A DNA stretch of 64,000 bases from DASTPP01 sp035762175 (GCA_035762175.1 DASTPP010000012.1:1-64000), one strand, 5' to 3'. Positions 1 to 9,960 are shown, counted from the stretch's first letter. Numbers and translations are program-made. The notes: a model not told the origin generated them from the sequence alone.

Positions 1-373
1 GCTGGTTGTAGTTCTCGATGGCGAGGTTCAAGCCCGTGTCGAACACGCCGCTGAACTGCTTGCCGATGACGCAGATCAAGGTGACGCTGCTGCTGACCAG
101 GTTGGTCGTGCGGTACTGCTCGGGGCCCGCGGGGGCCTGCAGCATCTCGCGCGAGGCCTGCAGGGTGACGAGCGCGTCGCGGCCGGTGTACACGAGGCCG
201 TCGACGACCTGAATGTCGTCGGCGGGGAAGCCGGCCGCGACCAGGTTCGCGACGATCTCTTGCGTCTCGTCGGTGCTGCCGAGCTCTTCGGGCGTGCCCA
301 CGTCCTGCTCCTGGGCACAACCGACCATCAACGCGCCGCAGCCCATCACGAGTACCATCGCTAGTTTCAACAT
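1..373 (-). CDS. Partial M57-type (HEIGH) metallopeptidase, N-terminal part
   Basis: The gene runs off the left edge, so only 124 N-terminal residues are visible and the zinc-binding HEIGH region is outside the window. The start ATG is at 371-373 with a GGAG ribosome site about 10 bases upstream. The first 19 residues form a short hydrophobic leader ending in MVGC, a likely lipoprotein signal with Cys19. The segments NLVAAGFPADDIQVVDG, EQYRTTNLVSS and LNLAIENYNQ match my memory of the conserved N-terminal part of family M57 (dual-action HEIGH metallopeptidases), common in myxobacteria. These are secreted or surface proteases. The family call rests on the N-terminal pattern only; the neighbouring sequence would confirm it. 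Confidence 0.75.
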   Translation of the reverse strand, partial: MLKLAMVLVMGCGALMVGCAQEQDVGTPEELGSTDETQEIVANLVAAGFPADDIQVVDGLVYTGRDALVTLQASREMLQAPAGPEQYRTTNLVSSSVTLICVIGKQFSGVFDTGLNLAIENYNQ

Positions 374-1000
374 TCGCTACTCTCCTACGGTTATTGCTGA
401 GGGGTCGTTCGCAAGGGCCCCGGCAGAGGGACCAGGCAAGAGGCGGGTACGTCCGCGCCCCGCGGGCGCGGGCGGAGGTACCGGGTCGTTAAAAATTGCC
501 GTTCGGGTGGGGTGGTGACGCCGCCGGCTTCGGCTTTTGAAGAGCGATAGGTTTGCTGATAAGATTTACGCGGCCGTAAAGAAGCGCGTGGCCCCCGCGA
601 GAAGCCGCGCGCCCTCGAAGGGCCCGGCACACCACCGCCGGCGCACGCACGAGGGCGCTCAGTCGGGCCCCCGAAAGCCCAGACTCTACCATATTGTCGT
701 GGAAATCACGAGGGCAACTCACTGCTCATTGGGCCAGTGCGACTGGCCCTGACTTAGTCGCCATCGACGCCGCGACCTTCGGCCCCCCGACGCTAAATTT
801 CGTAAAAGACGAACGGCGCACGCCCCCTGGGGCCCCAGCCGGGCCGACATCGCCCCAAAACCTACACTCACGCCTCGAGCTTGCCTACGACCTGGGCCGG
901 CGATGTACCCTTAACGCGGAGGCTGCTACCACGCCGCGGGGCGTCAATGGCTCGTCGCTTCGCCAACAACCCCCCCGCTCGCCGAAGGGCGTACGGGTCG
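374..1000. other. Gene-free stretch
   Basis: The stretch lies between the upstream end of the M57 gene and the stop of the LysR gene. Open frames exist on both strands, as expected at this GC content, but none has a ribosome site together with a protein-like composition. It presumably holds the promoter of the M57 gene. I see no convincing RNA gene, repeat or terminator. Confidence 0.4.
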
Positions 1001-1948
1001 CTACGACGCCGGCCGAGGCGGCGAGAGCAATTCGGCCTCGGCGGGCGCGCCCCCGCGGAACTTCTGCTTCAGAAAGTCGACGAACGCGCGAACCTTGCGC
1101 GGCACGTAGCGGGCCGAAGGGTAAAGCGCCCACGCCGAAAGGCCGAACTCGGACACGGTCGCCTCGTAGCCCGGCAGCAGCGCGACGAGCGCGCCCTCGC
1201 AGAGCTCGCGGGCCACGTTCCACCGGGGAGTCAAGGCGATGCCCATGCCGGCGACGGCGCACTGCCTGAGCGCCACGCCGTTCGAGGCGCTGACGCGCCC
1301 GCGCACGGGCACTTCGATCACGTCGCCCCCGCCCTCGGGCCGAAAGCGCCAGCGCACGCCGTAGCCGGGCACGGGGTAGACGAGGCAGTCGTGCCGCGCG
1401 AGATCGGCGGGCTCTTGCGGGCGGCCCCGCCGGCGCAGGTACGCGGGGCTCGCGCAGAGCGTGTAGGCCATCGCGCAGAGGCGGTGGGCGATGAGCGACG
1501 AGTCGGCGAGGCGGCCCATTCGGACGGCGACGTCGACCCGCTCTTGCACCAAATCGAGGGACGCGTCGGTCAGCAAGAGCTCGAACGCGAGGTCGGGGTG
1601 CCGGCGCGCGAACTCGGGCAAGAGCGGCGTCAGGTTGAGCTGGGCGAAGGTCACCGGCGCGGTCACGCGCAGCGTGCCCCGGGGCGCCTCGGCGCTGTCG
1701 ACGGCGAGCTGCCCGGCGCGCTCGAGCTCGTCGAGCAGGGGCGCGACGCGCTCGAAGTACGCGACCGCGGCCTCGGTCGGCGACAGCTTGCGCGTCGTGC
1801 GCTGGAAGAGCCGCGCGCCGAGCGCGCCCTCGAGGGCGGCGATCGAGCGCGAGACCGACGAGGGCGCGACGTGGCGGTCGCGGGCGACGGCGGCGAAGCT
1901 GCCCCGGCGCATCACGTCGACGAAGGTCGCGAGATCGCGGACGTCCAT
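1001..1948 (-). CDS. LysR-family transcriptional regulator (CrgA-like)
   Basis: A 315-residue protein of normal LysR length. Residues 1-60 hold the winged helix-turn-helix (MDVRDLATFVDVMRRGSF, then SSVSRSIAALEGALGARLFQ, ending RTTRKLSPTEA). The rest is a LysR substrate-binding domain (GTLRVTAPVTFAQ, LTPLLPEFARRHPDL, then VDVAVRMGRLADSSL). The wording resembles the CrgA-like subgroup. I chose the ATG at 1948 because it begins the canonical helix; a start 36 bases upstream would only add an odd His-rich stretch. It lies 99 bases downstream of the SnoaL-like lipoprotein on the same strand. No divergently transcribed partner is present, so its target and effector cannot be inferred. Confidence 0.9.
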   Translation of the reverse strand: MDVRDLATFVDVMRRGSFAAVARDRHVAPSSVSRSIAALEGALGARLFQRTTRKLSPTEAAVAYFERVAPLLDELERAGQLAVDSAEAPRGTLRVTAPVTFAQLNLTPLLPEFARRHPDLAFELLLTDASLDLVQERVDVAVRMGRLADSSLIAHRLCAMAYTLCASPAYLRRRGRPQEPADLARHDCLVYPVPGYGVRWRFRPEGGGDVIEVPVRGRVSASNGVALRQCAVAGMGIALTPRWNVARELCEGALVALLPGYEATVSEFGLSAWALYPSARYVPRKVRAFVDFLKQKFRGGAPAEAELLSPPRPAS

Positions 1949-2047
1949 TCGTGCATGATGTGCATGAGTCGCCGGGCCCGCCAAGCCCGGCGACCGGCCC
2001 GCGCCGCCGCGCGCCGGCCGGGCTCGCCCGCCCCCCCGGCGCCGGGC

Positions 2048-2734
2048 CTACGGCCCCCCCGCGGGCGGGGCGAAGGGGTACTGCCCGCTGCCCCGCCAGG
2101 CCTCGTCGATGAACAGATCCTTCGCGTAGGTCCGAAAGCGCCCGTCTTCGCCCCGGCGCAGCTCGTCGACGTAGCGGGCGGTGATGACGTCGACGGTGGG
2201 CACGACGCCGCCGGCCTCGGGCGCGATGAAGTGCGGGGCCGAGGTCGAAGACAGCATCGTCGCCGTGCCGTCGGGGCGCAGCGTGATCTCGACGTTGCCG
2301 GGCACGTTGCGGGCGCTCGTGTAGCGGCTATCGATCGCGAACTGTTCGATGAACCCGATGAGGCCGTCGAGGCCCTCGAGCACCGCCGTCGGCTGGGGCG
2401 CACCGAAGAAGAAGACGCGCGCGCGCACGCCGGGCTCGAAGCACTCGCCCAAGATCGCCCGCGCCTCGGCCTGCCCGCCGCCGAGGTCGGTGAAGATCGC
2501 GTCGTGCCCCCGGCCGTAGCAGGCCGCGACGCTCCCGATCGCTGCGCGATCTTCGAGCTCGTCGAGGCGCCCCGCGACGCCCTCGCGCCCTTCGAGCGCG
2601 GCGGGCGCGATCTCGGGCTCGTCGTCGTCGGCGCACCCGGGCGCGGCGAGCCCGACGGCGCAGAGCGAAAGGGCGAGCTTCGCGGCGGACGCAACGCCGC
2701 GCAGCCATCGGTGGGTCGTTTGATTGTGGCGCAT
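2048..2734 (-). CDS. SnoaL/NTF2-like lipoprotein
   Basis: A 228-residue secreted protein. The leader is a hydrophobic stretch ending LAAPGC (probable lipidated Cys), followed by an acidic linker and a SnoaL-like/NTF2 fold domain beginning LDELEDRAAIGSVAACYGRG and containing FTDLGGGQAEARAILGECF and the SARNVPGNVEITLRPDGTA strand pattern. SnoaL-like domains form a cone-shaped pocket used by cyclases, isomerases and small-ligand binders; no specific activity can be read here. The ATG at 2734 is preceded by AGAGGAA. Downstream comes the LysR gene on the same strand, so co-transcription is possible. The leader suggests the periplasmic face of the inner or outer membrane. Confidence 0.75.
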   Translation of the reverse strand: MRHNQTTHRWLRGVASAAKLALSLCAVGLAAPGCADDDEPEIAPAALEGREGVAGRLDELEDRAAIGSVAACYGRGHDAIFTDLGGGQAEARAILGECFEPGVRARVFFFGAPQPTAVLEGLDGLIGFIEQFAIDSRYTSARNVPGNVEITLRPDGTATMLSSTSAPHFIAPEAGGVVPTVDVITARYVDELRRGEDGRFRTYAKDLFIDEAWRGSGQYPFAPPAGGP

Positions 2735-2799
2735 GGTGGTTCCTCTCTTCCGTTCGTGCCCGCGGGCCCCCAGGCCGCGCCGGGCGTGAGAAGAACCTA

Positions 2800-2816
2800 G
2801 GCCCCCCGCGGGGGCC
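2800..2816 (-). terminator. GC-rich hairpin after the kinase gene
   Basis: A perfect 7-bp inverted repeat (GGCCCCC ... GGGGGCC) with a 3-base loop lies about 115 bases beyond the stop codon of the Ser/Thr kinase and upstream of the SnoaL-like gene. There is no T-run, so it is at best a Rho-assisted or weak terminator. A second short inverted repeat (CGACAT ... ATGTCG) spans 2832-2858. Confidence 0.3.
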
Positions 2817-2931
2817 CCGAAACCGGTCGCGTCGACATCACACTCGTGCGAATGTCGCACCAATCTGAGCGCGGCGCCCGCCGGTCGCCGCGAGACGGGT
2901 CGAGGGCCGCCCGAGGCCGGGGGCGGCCGAA

Positions 2932-4368
<1,437 letters not shown>

Positions 4369-4719
4369 CTCTCGCCCGCCTCGTTTCTTGCGCCCGTTCG
4401 CGCCGGCCGGCCCCGGCCCGCGCGCCCCGAGCGCCTCTTCGCACGCGCCCCCGGCGGGGGCTTGCCGACGAGGCTTATCCTGGGGGCTCGCCCGCCGGCC
4501 CGCCATTACAGGGGCTTACAGCCCCCGCGGGCGCCTGTTTCGCAGCCAAAATCTCGGCGTCGAGGCGCCCCCCCCGCCCGGCCCTGGCCCTGCGCCCCGG
4601 GGTATCGTGAGGCCATGTCCTCGGCCGGGTGGGGATGGCCCGACATGGGCGGCGAGTGCGCCCGGGCGCCGCGGCGCCGGCGACCGCGCGGCCCGAAGCG
4701 CCCCCCTCCCCAGATTTCC
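4369..4719. other. Gene-free stretch between kinase and DUF2589 operon
   Basis: The stretch separates the 3' end of the DUF2589 operon from the start of the kinase gene and must hold the kinase promoter. A small hairpin, GGGGC-TTACA-GCCCC, is at 4511-4525; it could end the incoming operon or structure the kinase leader. Nothing else is recognisable. Confidence 0.35.
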
Positions 4720-5136
4720 CTAGGGCCCGGCGCCCCCGCCCGCCGGCGGCTCCGTCGCGTCGCCCGGCGCCGCCTCGCCCCGGGCCGCCCGCTCGAGCGC
4801 CGCCTTGCCGAGCTTGTCGAGCTCTTTGAGCGGCTTCATCACGTCGGCGAAGCCGGCGAAGATGCGGTGTAGCTCGCCCGCCGTCTGCGCGATCGACCGG
4901 AAGAGCGGCTGCAGCTGCGCGCGGTGGTGCGCGTCCGCCCAGAGGCGCTGCTGGATGAGCACCATCTGCATCGCCCGGTACGCCTGCGGCGCGCTCGCCA
5001 TGCCCGAGGCCCGCATCGACTCGAGGAACTGCTTGAGCCCCGCGTCGGTCGACTCGAGCGAGTGCTTGAGGCCCTTCTCGATCTGATAATTCGAGGGCCG
5101 CGCCGGCCCCGCGCCGGCCCCCTTTGCGTCGGCCAT
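4720..5136 (-). CDS. Conserved small protein, last gene of the DUF2589 operon
   Basis: A 138-residue soluble, mostly helical protein (segments NYQIEKGLKHSLESTDAGLK, LFRSIAQTAGELHRIFAGF, ADVMKPLKELDKLGKAALER) with a Gly/Pro/Ala tail. I do not recognise the family. There are two possible starts: the ATG at 5136, with AGAAGGGGG at a normal distance, and a GTG at 5154 that overlaps the stop of the upstream DUF2589 gene (GTGA). I chose the ATG. Either way translation is probably coupled to the upstream gene. No signal peptide or membrane span is visible. The operon position suggests a partner or accessory factor of the two DUF2589 proteins. Confidence 0.7.
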   Translation of the reverse strand: MADAKGAGAGPARPSNYQIEKGLKHSLESTDAGLKQFLESMRASGMASAPQAYRAMQMVLIQQRLWADAHHRAQLQPLFRSIAQTAGELHRIFAGFADVMKPLKELDKLGKAALERAARGEAAPGDATEPPAGGGAGP

Positions 5137-5150
5137 CTGGCGCCCCCTTC

Positions 5151-5732
5151 TCACGGCGGAAGTTGCTTCTTCGACTCGCTGATCGCAACGTCGAGCATGT
5201 TGAGCAGCTTCGCCATGCCGGGCGAGACCGGCGTCTGCTCGAGCTCGAGCGCGATGTTGAGGTCGTAGCTCGAGGTGGTCGTCTCCGTCGACGACGAGGT
5301 CGTCACCACGCTGCCGCGGAACTGCACCGCCGGCTCGCCGAAGAGCCCGCCGCCGCCCTCGCCCTCGCCCTCGTCCGAGGTCGACTCGGTGAACACGTCG
5401 GTGATCTTCGCCGCGAACGCGATCTTCGCCAGCTTGACCCGGATGCCGGGGATGGGGAAGAGCGCCAGCAGCGGGATGCGGGCGACGAATTCGGCCGGGT
5501 CGCCGTTCTCGTCGGCCTTGGTGTACCCGAACTCGACCATGCGCAGGGTGCCCGCGTCGAGCGGGCCGCCCTCGGGCGGCGCGTCCGGGTTCTTCTGGAA
5601 GCCGACCTTCTCGATGAATTCGATCGCGATTCGTGCCGCGTGCGCCTCGGCCTGCACGACGGCGCCCACGGGCGCGCCGATGATGTCCGAGAGCGGCAAG
5701 CTCTTGAGGTCCTGAACTCCGTTCGCCATCAT
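5151..5732 (-). CDS. DUF2589 family protein, copy A
   Basis: A 193-residue protein. The N-terminal signature is SLPLSDIIGAPVGAVVQAEA with AIEFIEKVGF, followed by the strand pattern VARIPLLALFPIPGIRVKLA, a Gly/Glu-rich loop and a Ser/Thr-rich strand (SSSTETTTSSYDLNIALE), ending GMAKLLNMLDVAISESKK. This order matches Pfam DUF2589 as I remember it (about 200 residues, function unknown). It is paralogous to the gene at 7069-7620: both share the inner-core, PIPxxRI and GMxKxLxxLxxxI elements. The start is an ATG at 5732, 22 bases after the preceding gene's stop. Having two divergent copies in one operon suggests a heteromeric beta-rich assembly; that is inference. Confidence 0.82.
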   Translation of the reverse strand: MMANGVQDLKSLPLSDIIGAPVGAVVQAEAHAARIAIEFIEKVGFQKNPDAPPEGGPLDAGTLRMVEFGYTKADENGDPAEFVARIPLLALFPIPGIRVKLAKIAFAAKITDVFTESTSDEGEGEGGGGLFGEPAVQFRGSVVTTSSSTETTTSSYDLNIALELEQTPVSPGMAKLLNMLDVAISESKKQLPP

Positions 5733-5754
5733 TCCTCCGGCGTGGCCCGCGCGC

Positions 5755-6540
5755 TCACTTGCGCGTGAGCCGGTTGATCGTGTTGCCCTGCTTGTCCTTG
5801 ACCGTGGTCCACTCGTAGTTCTCGATGACGAAGGTCAGCCTGAATTCGGACATCACGTGCGGCGGCAGGGTCAAGATTTGGTCCTTCTTCACCGCCAGAT
5901 CGAGGTCGAAGAACGACGCGAGCGCCAGGTCGATGGCGAGCTGCGCGGCCGGCGCGATCGCCTCCGCCCAGGCCGTCGCCGCCGCCGCCACGGCCTTCGT
6001 GAAGTTCGCGTCCGCGATCGCCGCCGACGACCCCGCCGCCGCGACGGCCGCCGCGACCGCGCCCTGCGTCTGCGTCTTCCACGCGCCGGAGCCGAACTTC
6101 TTCGGGTTCGTCGACAGCTCGGGCCAGAACGCCTGGATGTTCGTTGTGACGTAGCCCTCGAGCGCCGCCCGGATCTGCTCGGCCGCCGCCGCCGCCGCGC
6201 CGCCGAGCACCTGCCCGAGCGGCTGCTCGCTGCCCGCCGGCGCGCTCGGCTGCGGCCGGACGGGGATGGCCAGCACCTTCGCCACGTAGGCGGGCAGATC
6301 GCCGACCAGGGTTTGCAGGGCGATCGCCATCGTGTCGATGTTCTTCTGCACCGTCTCGAGAATCGAGACCTTCAGGCTCACGTCCGCCTGCCGGATCTCG
6401 GCGCGCGGCACGGGGTAGCTGCGGAGCAGCTCGTCGGTCAGATACGACTGGCTCGCCTGGGCCGAATAAATATCCGACTGAATTCGAGCCGTCGTCACGC
6501 CCCGCATCAGGGCGCCCACTATGTCGGAAACTCGCACCAT
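5755..6540 (-). CDS. Conserved DUF2589-associated protein
   Basis: A 261-residue protein of unknown function that sits between the small gene at 6630 and DUF2589 copy A. The N-terminus MVRVSDIVGALMRGVTTARI with DIYSAQASQSYL and YPVPRAEIRQADVSLKVSIL resembles proteins I recall beside DUF2589 genes in other bacteria. The middle is Ala-rich (about residues 115-215) and contains a possible short hydrophobic helix. The C-terminus has the strand pattern MSEFRLTFVIENYEWTTVKD. The start is the ATG at 6540, with AGGAA upstream; the in-frame Arg/Ala-rich extension further upstream looks non-coding. No signal peptide is seen. It is probably a structural or regulatory partner of the DUF2589 pair. Confidence 0.75.
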   Translation of the reverse strand: MVRVSDIVGALMRGVTTARIQSDIYSAQASQSYLTDELLRSYPVPRAEIRQADVSLKVSILETVQKNIDTMAIALQTLVGDLPAYVAKVLAIPVRPQPSAPAGSEQPLGQVLGGAAAAAAEQIRAALEGYVTTNIQAFWPELSTNPKKFGSGAWKTQTQGAVAAAVAAAGSSAAIADANFTKAVAAAATAWAEAIAPAAQLAIDLALASFFDLDLAVKKDQILTLPPHVMSEFRLTFVIENYEWTTVKDKQGNTINRLTRK

Positions 6541-6629
6541 GATCGTTCCTCGTCCCTCTCCGTTGGGGTTGCCGCCCGCGCCGAGCGCCGCGGCGCCGCG
6601 CCCGCCCCCGGGCGGCGCGCGCCCGGCCC

Positions 6630-6956
6630 TCACGCGCCTTCGAGCGCCACGCGCAGCACGAGCCGGCCGCGCGCCGCCTCGTCGGCCTTTTTCACGTCCG
6701 CTTGCGCGACGAGCACGCGCCGCTCGAGCGGCTCGAGCCACCGCACGAGCGCGTCGGGCGGCAAGGGCTCGTCGCCCGCCGACACGACCGGCTCGACCGG
6801 CAGGCCGTCGGCCGAGGCGAAGGCGACCGAGACCTCCGCGCCCACGAGGGCCGCGAAGGGCCCCCCGTCCGGCGCCGAGGCGAACGCGTCGCGCGCCCGG
6901 ACGAGCTCGTGCACCAAGTACGTGCCGATTCGATTCAAGGGGATGGGGGTAGCCAT
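6630..6956 (-). CDS. Small protein of the DUF2589 operon
   Basis: A 108-residue protein (MATPIPLNRIGTYLVHELVR ... LVLRVALEGA). It is soluble and beta-rich with no recognised domain. The composition is protein-like and the gene sits exactly between two operon members (112 bases after the first DUF2589 gene, 89 before the next), which supports it being real. No good ribosome site precedes the ATG at 6956, so expression may depend on coupling or on the G-rich upstream stretch. Function is unknown; the position suggests a role in the same complex as the DUF2589 proteins. Confidence 0.6.
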   Translation of the reverse strand: MATPIPLNRIGTYLVHELVRARDAFASAPDGGPFAALVGAEVSVAFASADGLPVEPVVSAGDEPLPPDALVRWLEPLERRVLVAQADVKKADEAARGRLVLRVALEGA

Positions 6957-7068
6957 CGGGTTCGCTCGGCGCCGGCCAGGGCCGCCCCCCGGGCCCGGGC
7001 GCCGGCCGCGCCGCGCCCGCGCGGGGCGCGACCCGGCCGGGCGGCCCGGGCCCGGGGGCGGCGGCGCG

Positions 7069-7620
7069 CTAGTTGGTCTGACCCTCGCGGATCAGCGACT
7101 CCAAAATGTCGAGGACCTTCTGCATGCCGCCCGGCACGTCCGACTGCGTTGCGTGCACCTTGACGCTCATCGAGTAATCTTGCGTCGAGCTCGACTTCGT
7201 CGACTTGTCGTTCTTGTACGACGCCGACGCCCGGAACTTGACCACCCGCCACGAGACGTCGAGGTTCGCCGAGCCGCTGAACGAGCTCGTCTGGTCGGTC
7301 TGCACCATGTCGTTCAGCTTGGCGCTGAAGTCGATGTCGAGCGACTCGATGCGAAGGTAGGGTATCGGCACCACCGCCAAGATCGGCACCGTCAGCGCGA
7401 ACTGCTTGACCTCGCCGTTTTCGTTCTGCTTGTCGTACTTGAACGTGACCTCCTTGACCTTCTGCGCGCCGTTCGGACTAGCCTCGGGCTCGAAGCCGAC
7501 ATTTTGAATGAACTCGACGGTCGTCATCGCCGCCTGGGCCTGCGCCTGGACGGCGGCCGTCAAGGGCCCGCCGATCAAGCTCGCGAAGGGGATGTTCTGA
7601 AGCGCCTGCAACCCCGCCAT
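7069..7620 (-). CDS. DUF2589 family protein, copy B (first gene of operon)
   Basis: A 183-residue protein and the more canonical DUF2589 of the two. It begins IPFASLIGGPLTAAVQAQAQ with TVEFIQNVGF, then ALTVPILAVVPIPYLRIESL, DFSAKLND, a Ser-rich strand segment (SYKNDKSTKSSSTQDYSMSV) and the C-terminal GGMQKVLDILESLIREG. It has no signal peptide. It starts the five-gene operon (7620 down to 4720); the promoter must lie in the 518-base gap shared with the divergent hydrolase gene, which contains a palindrome at 7773-7793. Known for the family: conserved domain of unknown function. Inference: with copy A it forms a two-component beta-rich assembly. Confidence 0.88.
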   Translation of the reverse strand: MAGLQALQNIPFASLIGGPLTAAVQAQAQAAMTTVEFIQNVGFEPEASPNGAQKVKEVTFKYDKQNENGEVKQFALTVPILAVVPIPYLRIESLDIDFSAKLNDMVQTDQTSSFSGSANLDVSWRVVKFRASASYKNDKSTKSSSTQDYSMSVKVHATQSDVPGGMQKVLDILESLIREGQTN

Positions 7621-7772
7621 GCGTCACTCCTTGTGAAAACGGCCGCCCCTCTGCCTTCTCGCCGGCCCGGCCCCGCGGGCGGCCGCGCGGGCCCGGCATC
7701 GCGCCGGAAGCTAAGCACGAAACGCGTCGCGCCTTAGTATCTTGACCTAGGCGCCGCGCCCGTCCAGCCCGG

Positions 7773-7793
7773 GCGTGACAAATTAAGTCACGC
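7773..7793. promoter_or_regulatory. Palindrome in the divergent promoter region
   Basis: A perfect 7-bp inverted repeat, GCGTGAC ... GTCACGC, flanks an AT-only 7-base spacer (AAATTAA) at 7780-7786. It lies in the gap (7621-8138) between the divergent DUF2589 operon and the hydrolase gene, 150-350 bases from either start. It has the size and symmetry of a dimeric regulator's operator, and the AT core stands out in this GC-rich DNA. The cognate regulator is unknown. The rest of the gap shows no gene. Confidence 0.45.
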
Positions 7794-8138
7794 AAGCGCC
7801 CGCGAGCGATTTTAAAAGCAATCAAAAGTCAATGCTTTTCTTCGCCTTTCTTTCCCTACACGGACATTGCGGGGGCGCCTCGCGCTCGCGCCCGTCGCCC
7901 GCCGCCGGCGCCCCCCGCCGCGCGTCTCGTCCGCCGCGTGGGCCGCGCTCACGCAGCCAAGCGCGGCTTCCGGGCCGAGGCGGTGCGGTCGTTCAATGTC
8001 CGCCGCGGCCCCGGCCGACGTTGCCGCGTCGCGGGCGCTCGCCCACCCTATAAGAAAGCCGCTCGCGGCGGCCCGCGCGGGCGGCGCGAGCGGCCCGATG
8101 GCCAAACGGGGCCCCCGGCCCGACGAGGAGGCGAAGGC

Positions 8139-8930
8139 ATGGCAAAATTCACGCTGACGGACGACCGCACCGCGGTCGAGGAGCTCGAAATGCGCGAAAA
8201 GGGCCGCAAGCGGCTGCGCCTGGCGGACGCGGGCGTGTCGCGCAAGGCGCTCGGCCTCCGCTCGACCGACCCGAAGGTGGCGAGCGCCACGATCTCCGCG
8301 AGCCCCTACGACACCTCGAAGGGTATGTGGACGGTGGACGTCACCAGCGTCGCCAAGGGCGGGGCGATGATCGAGGTGACCATCGACGGCAAGCCCGCGG
8401 CGACGCTGCCGGTCACGGTGGTCGAGCGCGTCGCTTTGCCCGCCGCGAAAGAAGAGCGCGGCCTGCTCGCGCGGCTCTTCCTCGCCGAGAGCCGCACGCC
8501 GGCGAACTCGAGCTACGACGAGCAGGTCGCGAAGACCGGCATGCAGTGGATGCGGGTCGTGGTGGCCAACCGCCTGCGCGACGACCCGGGCCGCTTCCTC
8601 GCGCCGAAGGCGAAGACGTCGCTCGACATCATTCGCGCCCCCCGGCAATTCGCGGGCTTCGAGCAATACCCCACGCTGCCGAAGAAGGTGACCAAGAAGC
8701 TCGACGACGTCGTGCGGCTCGCCAACGACGACAGCCACCCCGACCAGGCGCGCTACGAGAAGCTGGTGCGCAACGCCATCGAGATCGCCGACGCGAGGCC
8801 CGTCGCCGACCCCTGCCCCACCTCCCTCTATGGCTGGCGAACCGAGGGCAGCTCGGCCCCGGGGCCGGACTTCGAGAAATGGCGAGGGCTCGGCGGCAAC
8901 GACTTCTACACCCTGAAGAAGAAGAAGTAG
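8139..8930 (+). CDS. Ig-like/SleB-type cell-wall hydrolase-like protein
   Basis: A 263-residue protein. Residues about 25-97 look like a bacterial Ig-like strand domain (LRSTDPKVASATISASPYD, IEVTIDGKPAATLPVTVVER). From about 105 onward the pattern ERGLLARLFLAESR, MQWMRVVVANRLRDDPGRF, DIIRAPRQFAGFEQYP resembles the SleB/Hydrolase_2 fold, where a Glu in an A-E-A/S context is catalytic; here that is Glu117. SleB enzymes cleave peptidoglycan. There is no signal peptide, so it would need export by a partner, lysis or an injection system. The ATG at 8139 follows GAGGAGGCGAAGGC, a strong ribosome site. It is divergent from the DUF2589 operon. The hydrolase call is from fold-like pattern only. Confidence 0.6.
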   Translation: MAKFTLTDDRTAVEELEMREKGRKRLRLADAGVSRKALGLRSTDPKVASATISASPYDTSKGMWTVDVTSVAKGGAMIEVTIDGKPAATLPVTVVERVALPAAKEERGLLARLFLAESRTPANSSYDEQVAKTGMQWMRVVVANRLRDDPGRFLAPKAKTSLDIIRAPRQFAGFEQYPTLPKKVTKKLDDVVRLANDDSHPDQARYEKLVRNAIEIADARPVADPCPTSLYGWRTEGSSAPGPDFEKWRGLGGNDFYTLKKKK

Positions 8931-8990
8931 CCAGGTACGCCGCCCGCGGGCGCCGTCGCCCCCCGGCCCCGGGCGTTGTGCTCGGCGCTC

Positions 8991-9872
8991 TTAGGTGCCC
9001 GCCGCCAGCCGCCCCGTGCGAATGCGCTCGACGACCTGGCGGAGCCCCCTCGCGACGTCGACCCAGGCTTCGTCCTGAGACGCCCAGGCGATCACCGGCT
9101 TGCCGTCACGCGGCAGGGCCTGAAGCTTCATGAGCTCGGTGCCCTTCAGCTCGGTCGGACGCACGATGATGGGCACGACCACGGCCTCGCCACGCCTACG
9201 CCGCTCGAGGGCGGGGTCGAGCTCTGTCTCCCAGATCGAATCGGACGCCATGAAGTCCGGGCTGACGAGCAGCAAAACGAGCTCGGCCTCGGCGAGCTTG
9301 CGCTTGATAGCCTCGTCCCACTCTTGCCCCGCTTCGATCTGTCGATCCTTCCAGGCTTCGATCAGGCGCTGGCGCTTGAGCAAGGCGAGGTGCGTCTCGA
9401 GGGCTTCGCGTAGCTTCTCGTCGGCGCGCGCGTAGCTGTAGAAGATCTTGACCGGCGCGAGCACCGGGGGGCCCTTCGCGGCGCGCTCGGACGCGTTCGC
9501 GCCCTCCGGCGCGGGCGAAGCGGCGGGGGCCTGGCCGGGCGACGCCGCGAGCGCGAGCACCTGCCGGCTCAGCTCGCGCAAGGCGTCGTCGCCCGGGCAC
9601 CTCTGGCCTGCGATCTCGAGGAGCTCGGGGAGGCGAGCCTGCCTCTCTGCTTCTTCAATGACGCCAGCCCACACCATCTCGGGGGCCCCCTGAAAGGCAA
9701 TGACGTGCAGGGGGAGCTCGGCGTCCGAAGCCGCCAGGCGCGCGACCTGAACGTCGGGCATCAGCCTCGCGAGCGTCGTTCGGAGATTACGCCGAAGCCC
9801 CCCATCGAGGGTAACCCGGCCATGCCTCGACGGGCGCTCGGCGCCAGAGCCTGCGGGAGGTTTCGCGACCAT
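8991..9872 (-). CDS. EAD1-TIR effector protein
   Basis: A 293-residue two-domain protein. Residues about 18-105 form an effector-associated domain of the EAD1 type (GLRRNLRTTLARLMPD, then VWAGVIEEAERQARLPELLE and the CPGDDALREL end). A Pro/Ala linker follows (106-139), then a TIR domain (141-285) with VKIFYSYARADEKLREAL and the box SPDFMASDSIWETELDPAL, in which Glu217 (or Glu215) is the expected NADase glutamate. The start is the ATG at 9872 with AGAAGGA upstream. TIR effectors in bacteria degrade NAD or make nucleotide signals to kill or stop an infected cell; EADs recruit effectors to sensors by homotypic contact. The next gene upstream carries the same EAD. Confidence 0.88.
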   Translation of the reverse strand: MVAKPPAGSGAERPSRHGRVTLDGGLRRNLRTTLARLMPDVQVARLAASDAELPLHVIAFQGAPEMVWAGVIEEAERQARLPELLEIAGQRCPGDDALRELSRQVLALAASPGQAPAASPAPEGANASERAAKGPPVLAPVKIFYSYARADEKLREALETHLALLKRQRLIEAWKDRQIEAGQEWDEAIKRKLAEAELVLLLVSPDFMASDSIWETELDPALERRRRGEAVVVPIIVRPTELKGTELMKLQALPRDGKPVIAWASQDEAWVDVARGLRQVVERIRTGRLAAGT

Positions 9873-9960
9873 GTTCGTCCTTCTACCGCTCGTGAGCGCT
9901 TCAGACCTTGGGTTGCTTGGCAAAGTCGGCCCCCGCCCGATTTCGCCCTTCGAAGAGCGC

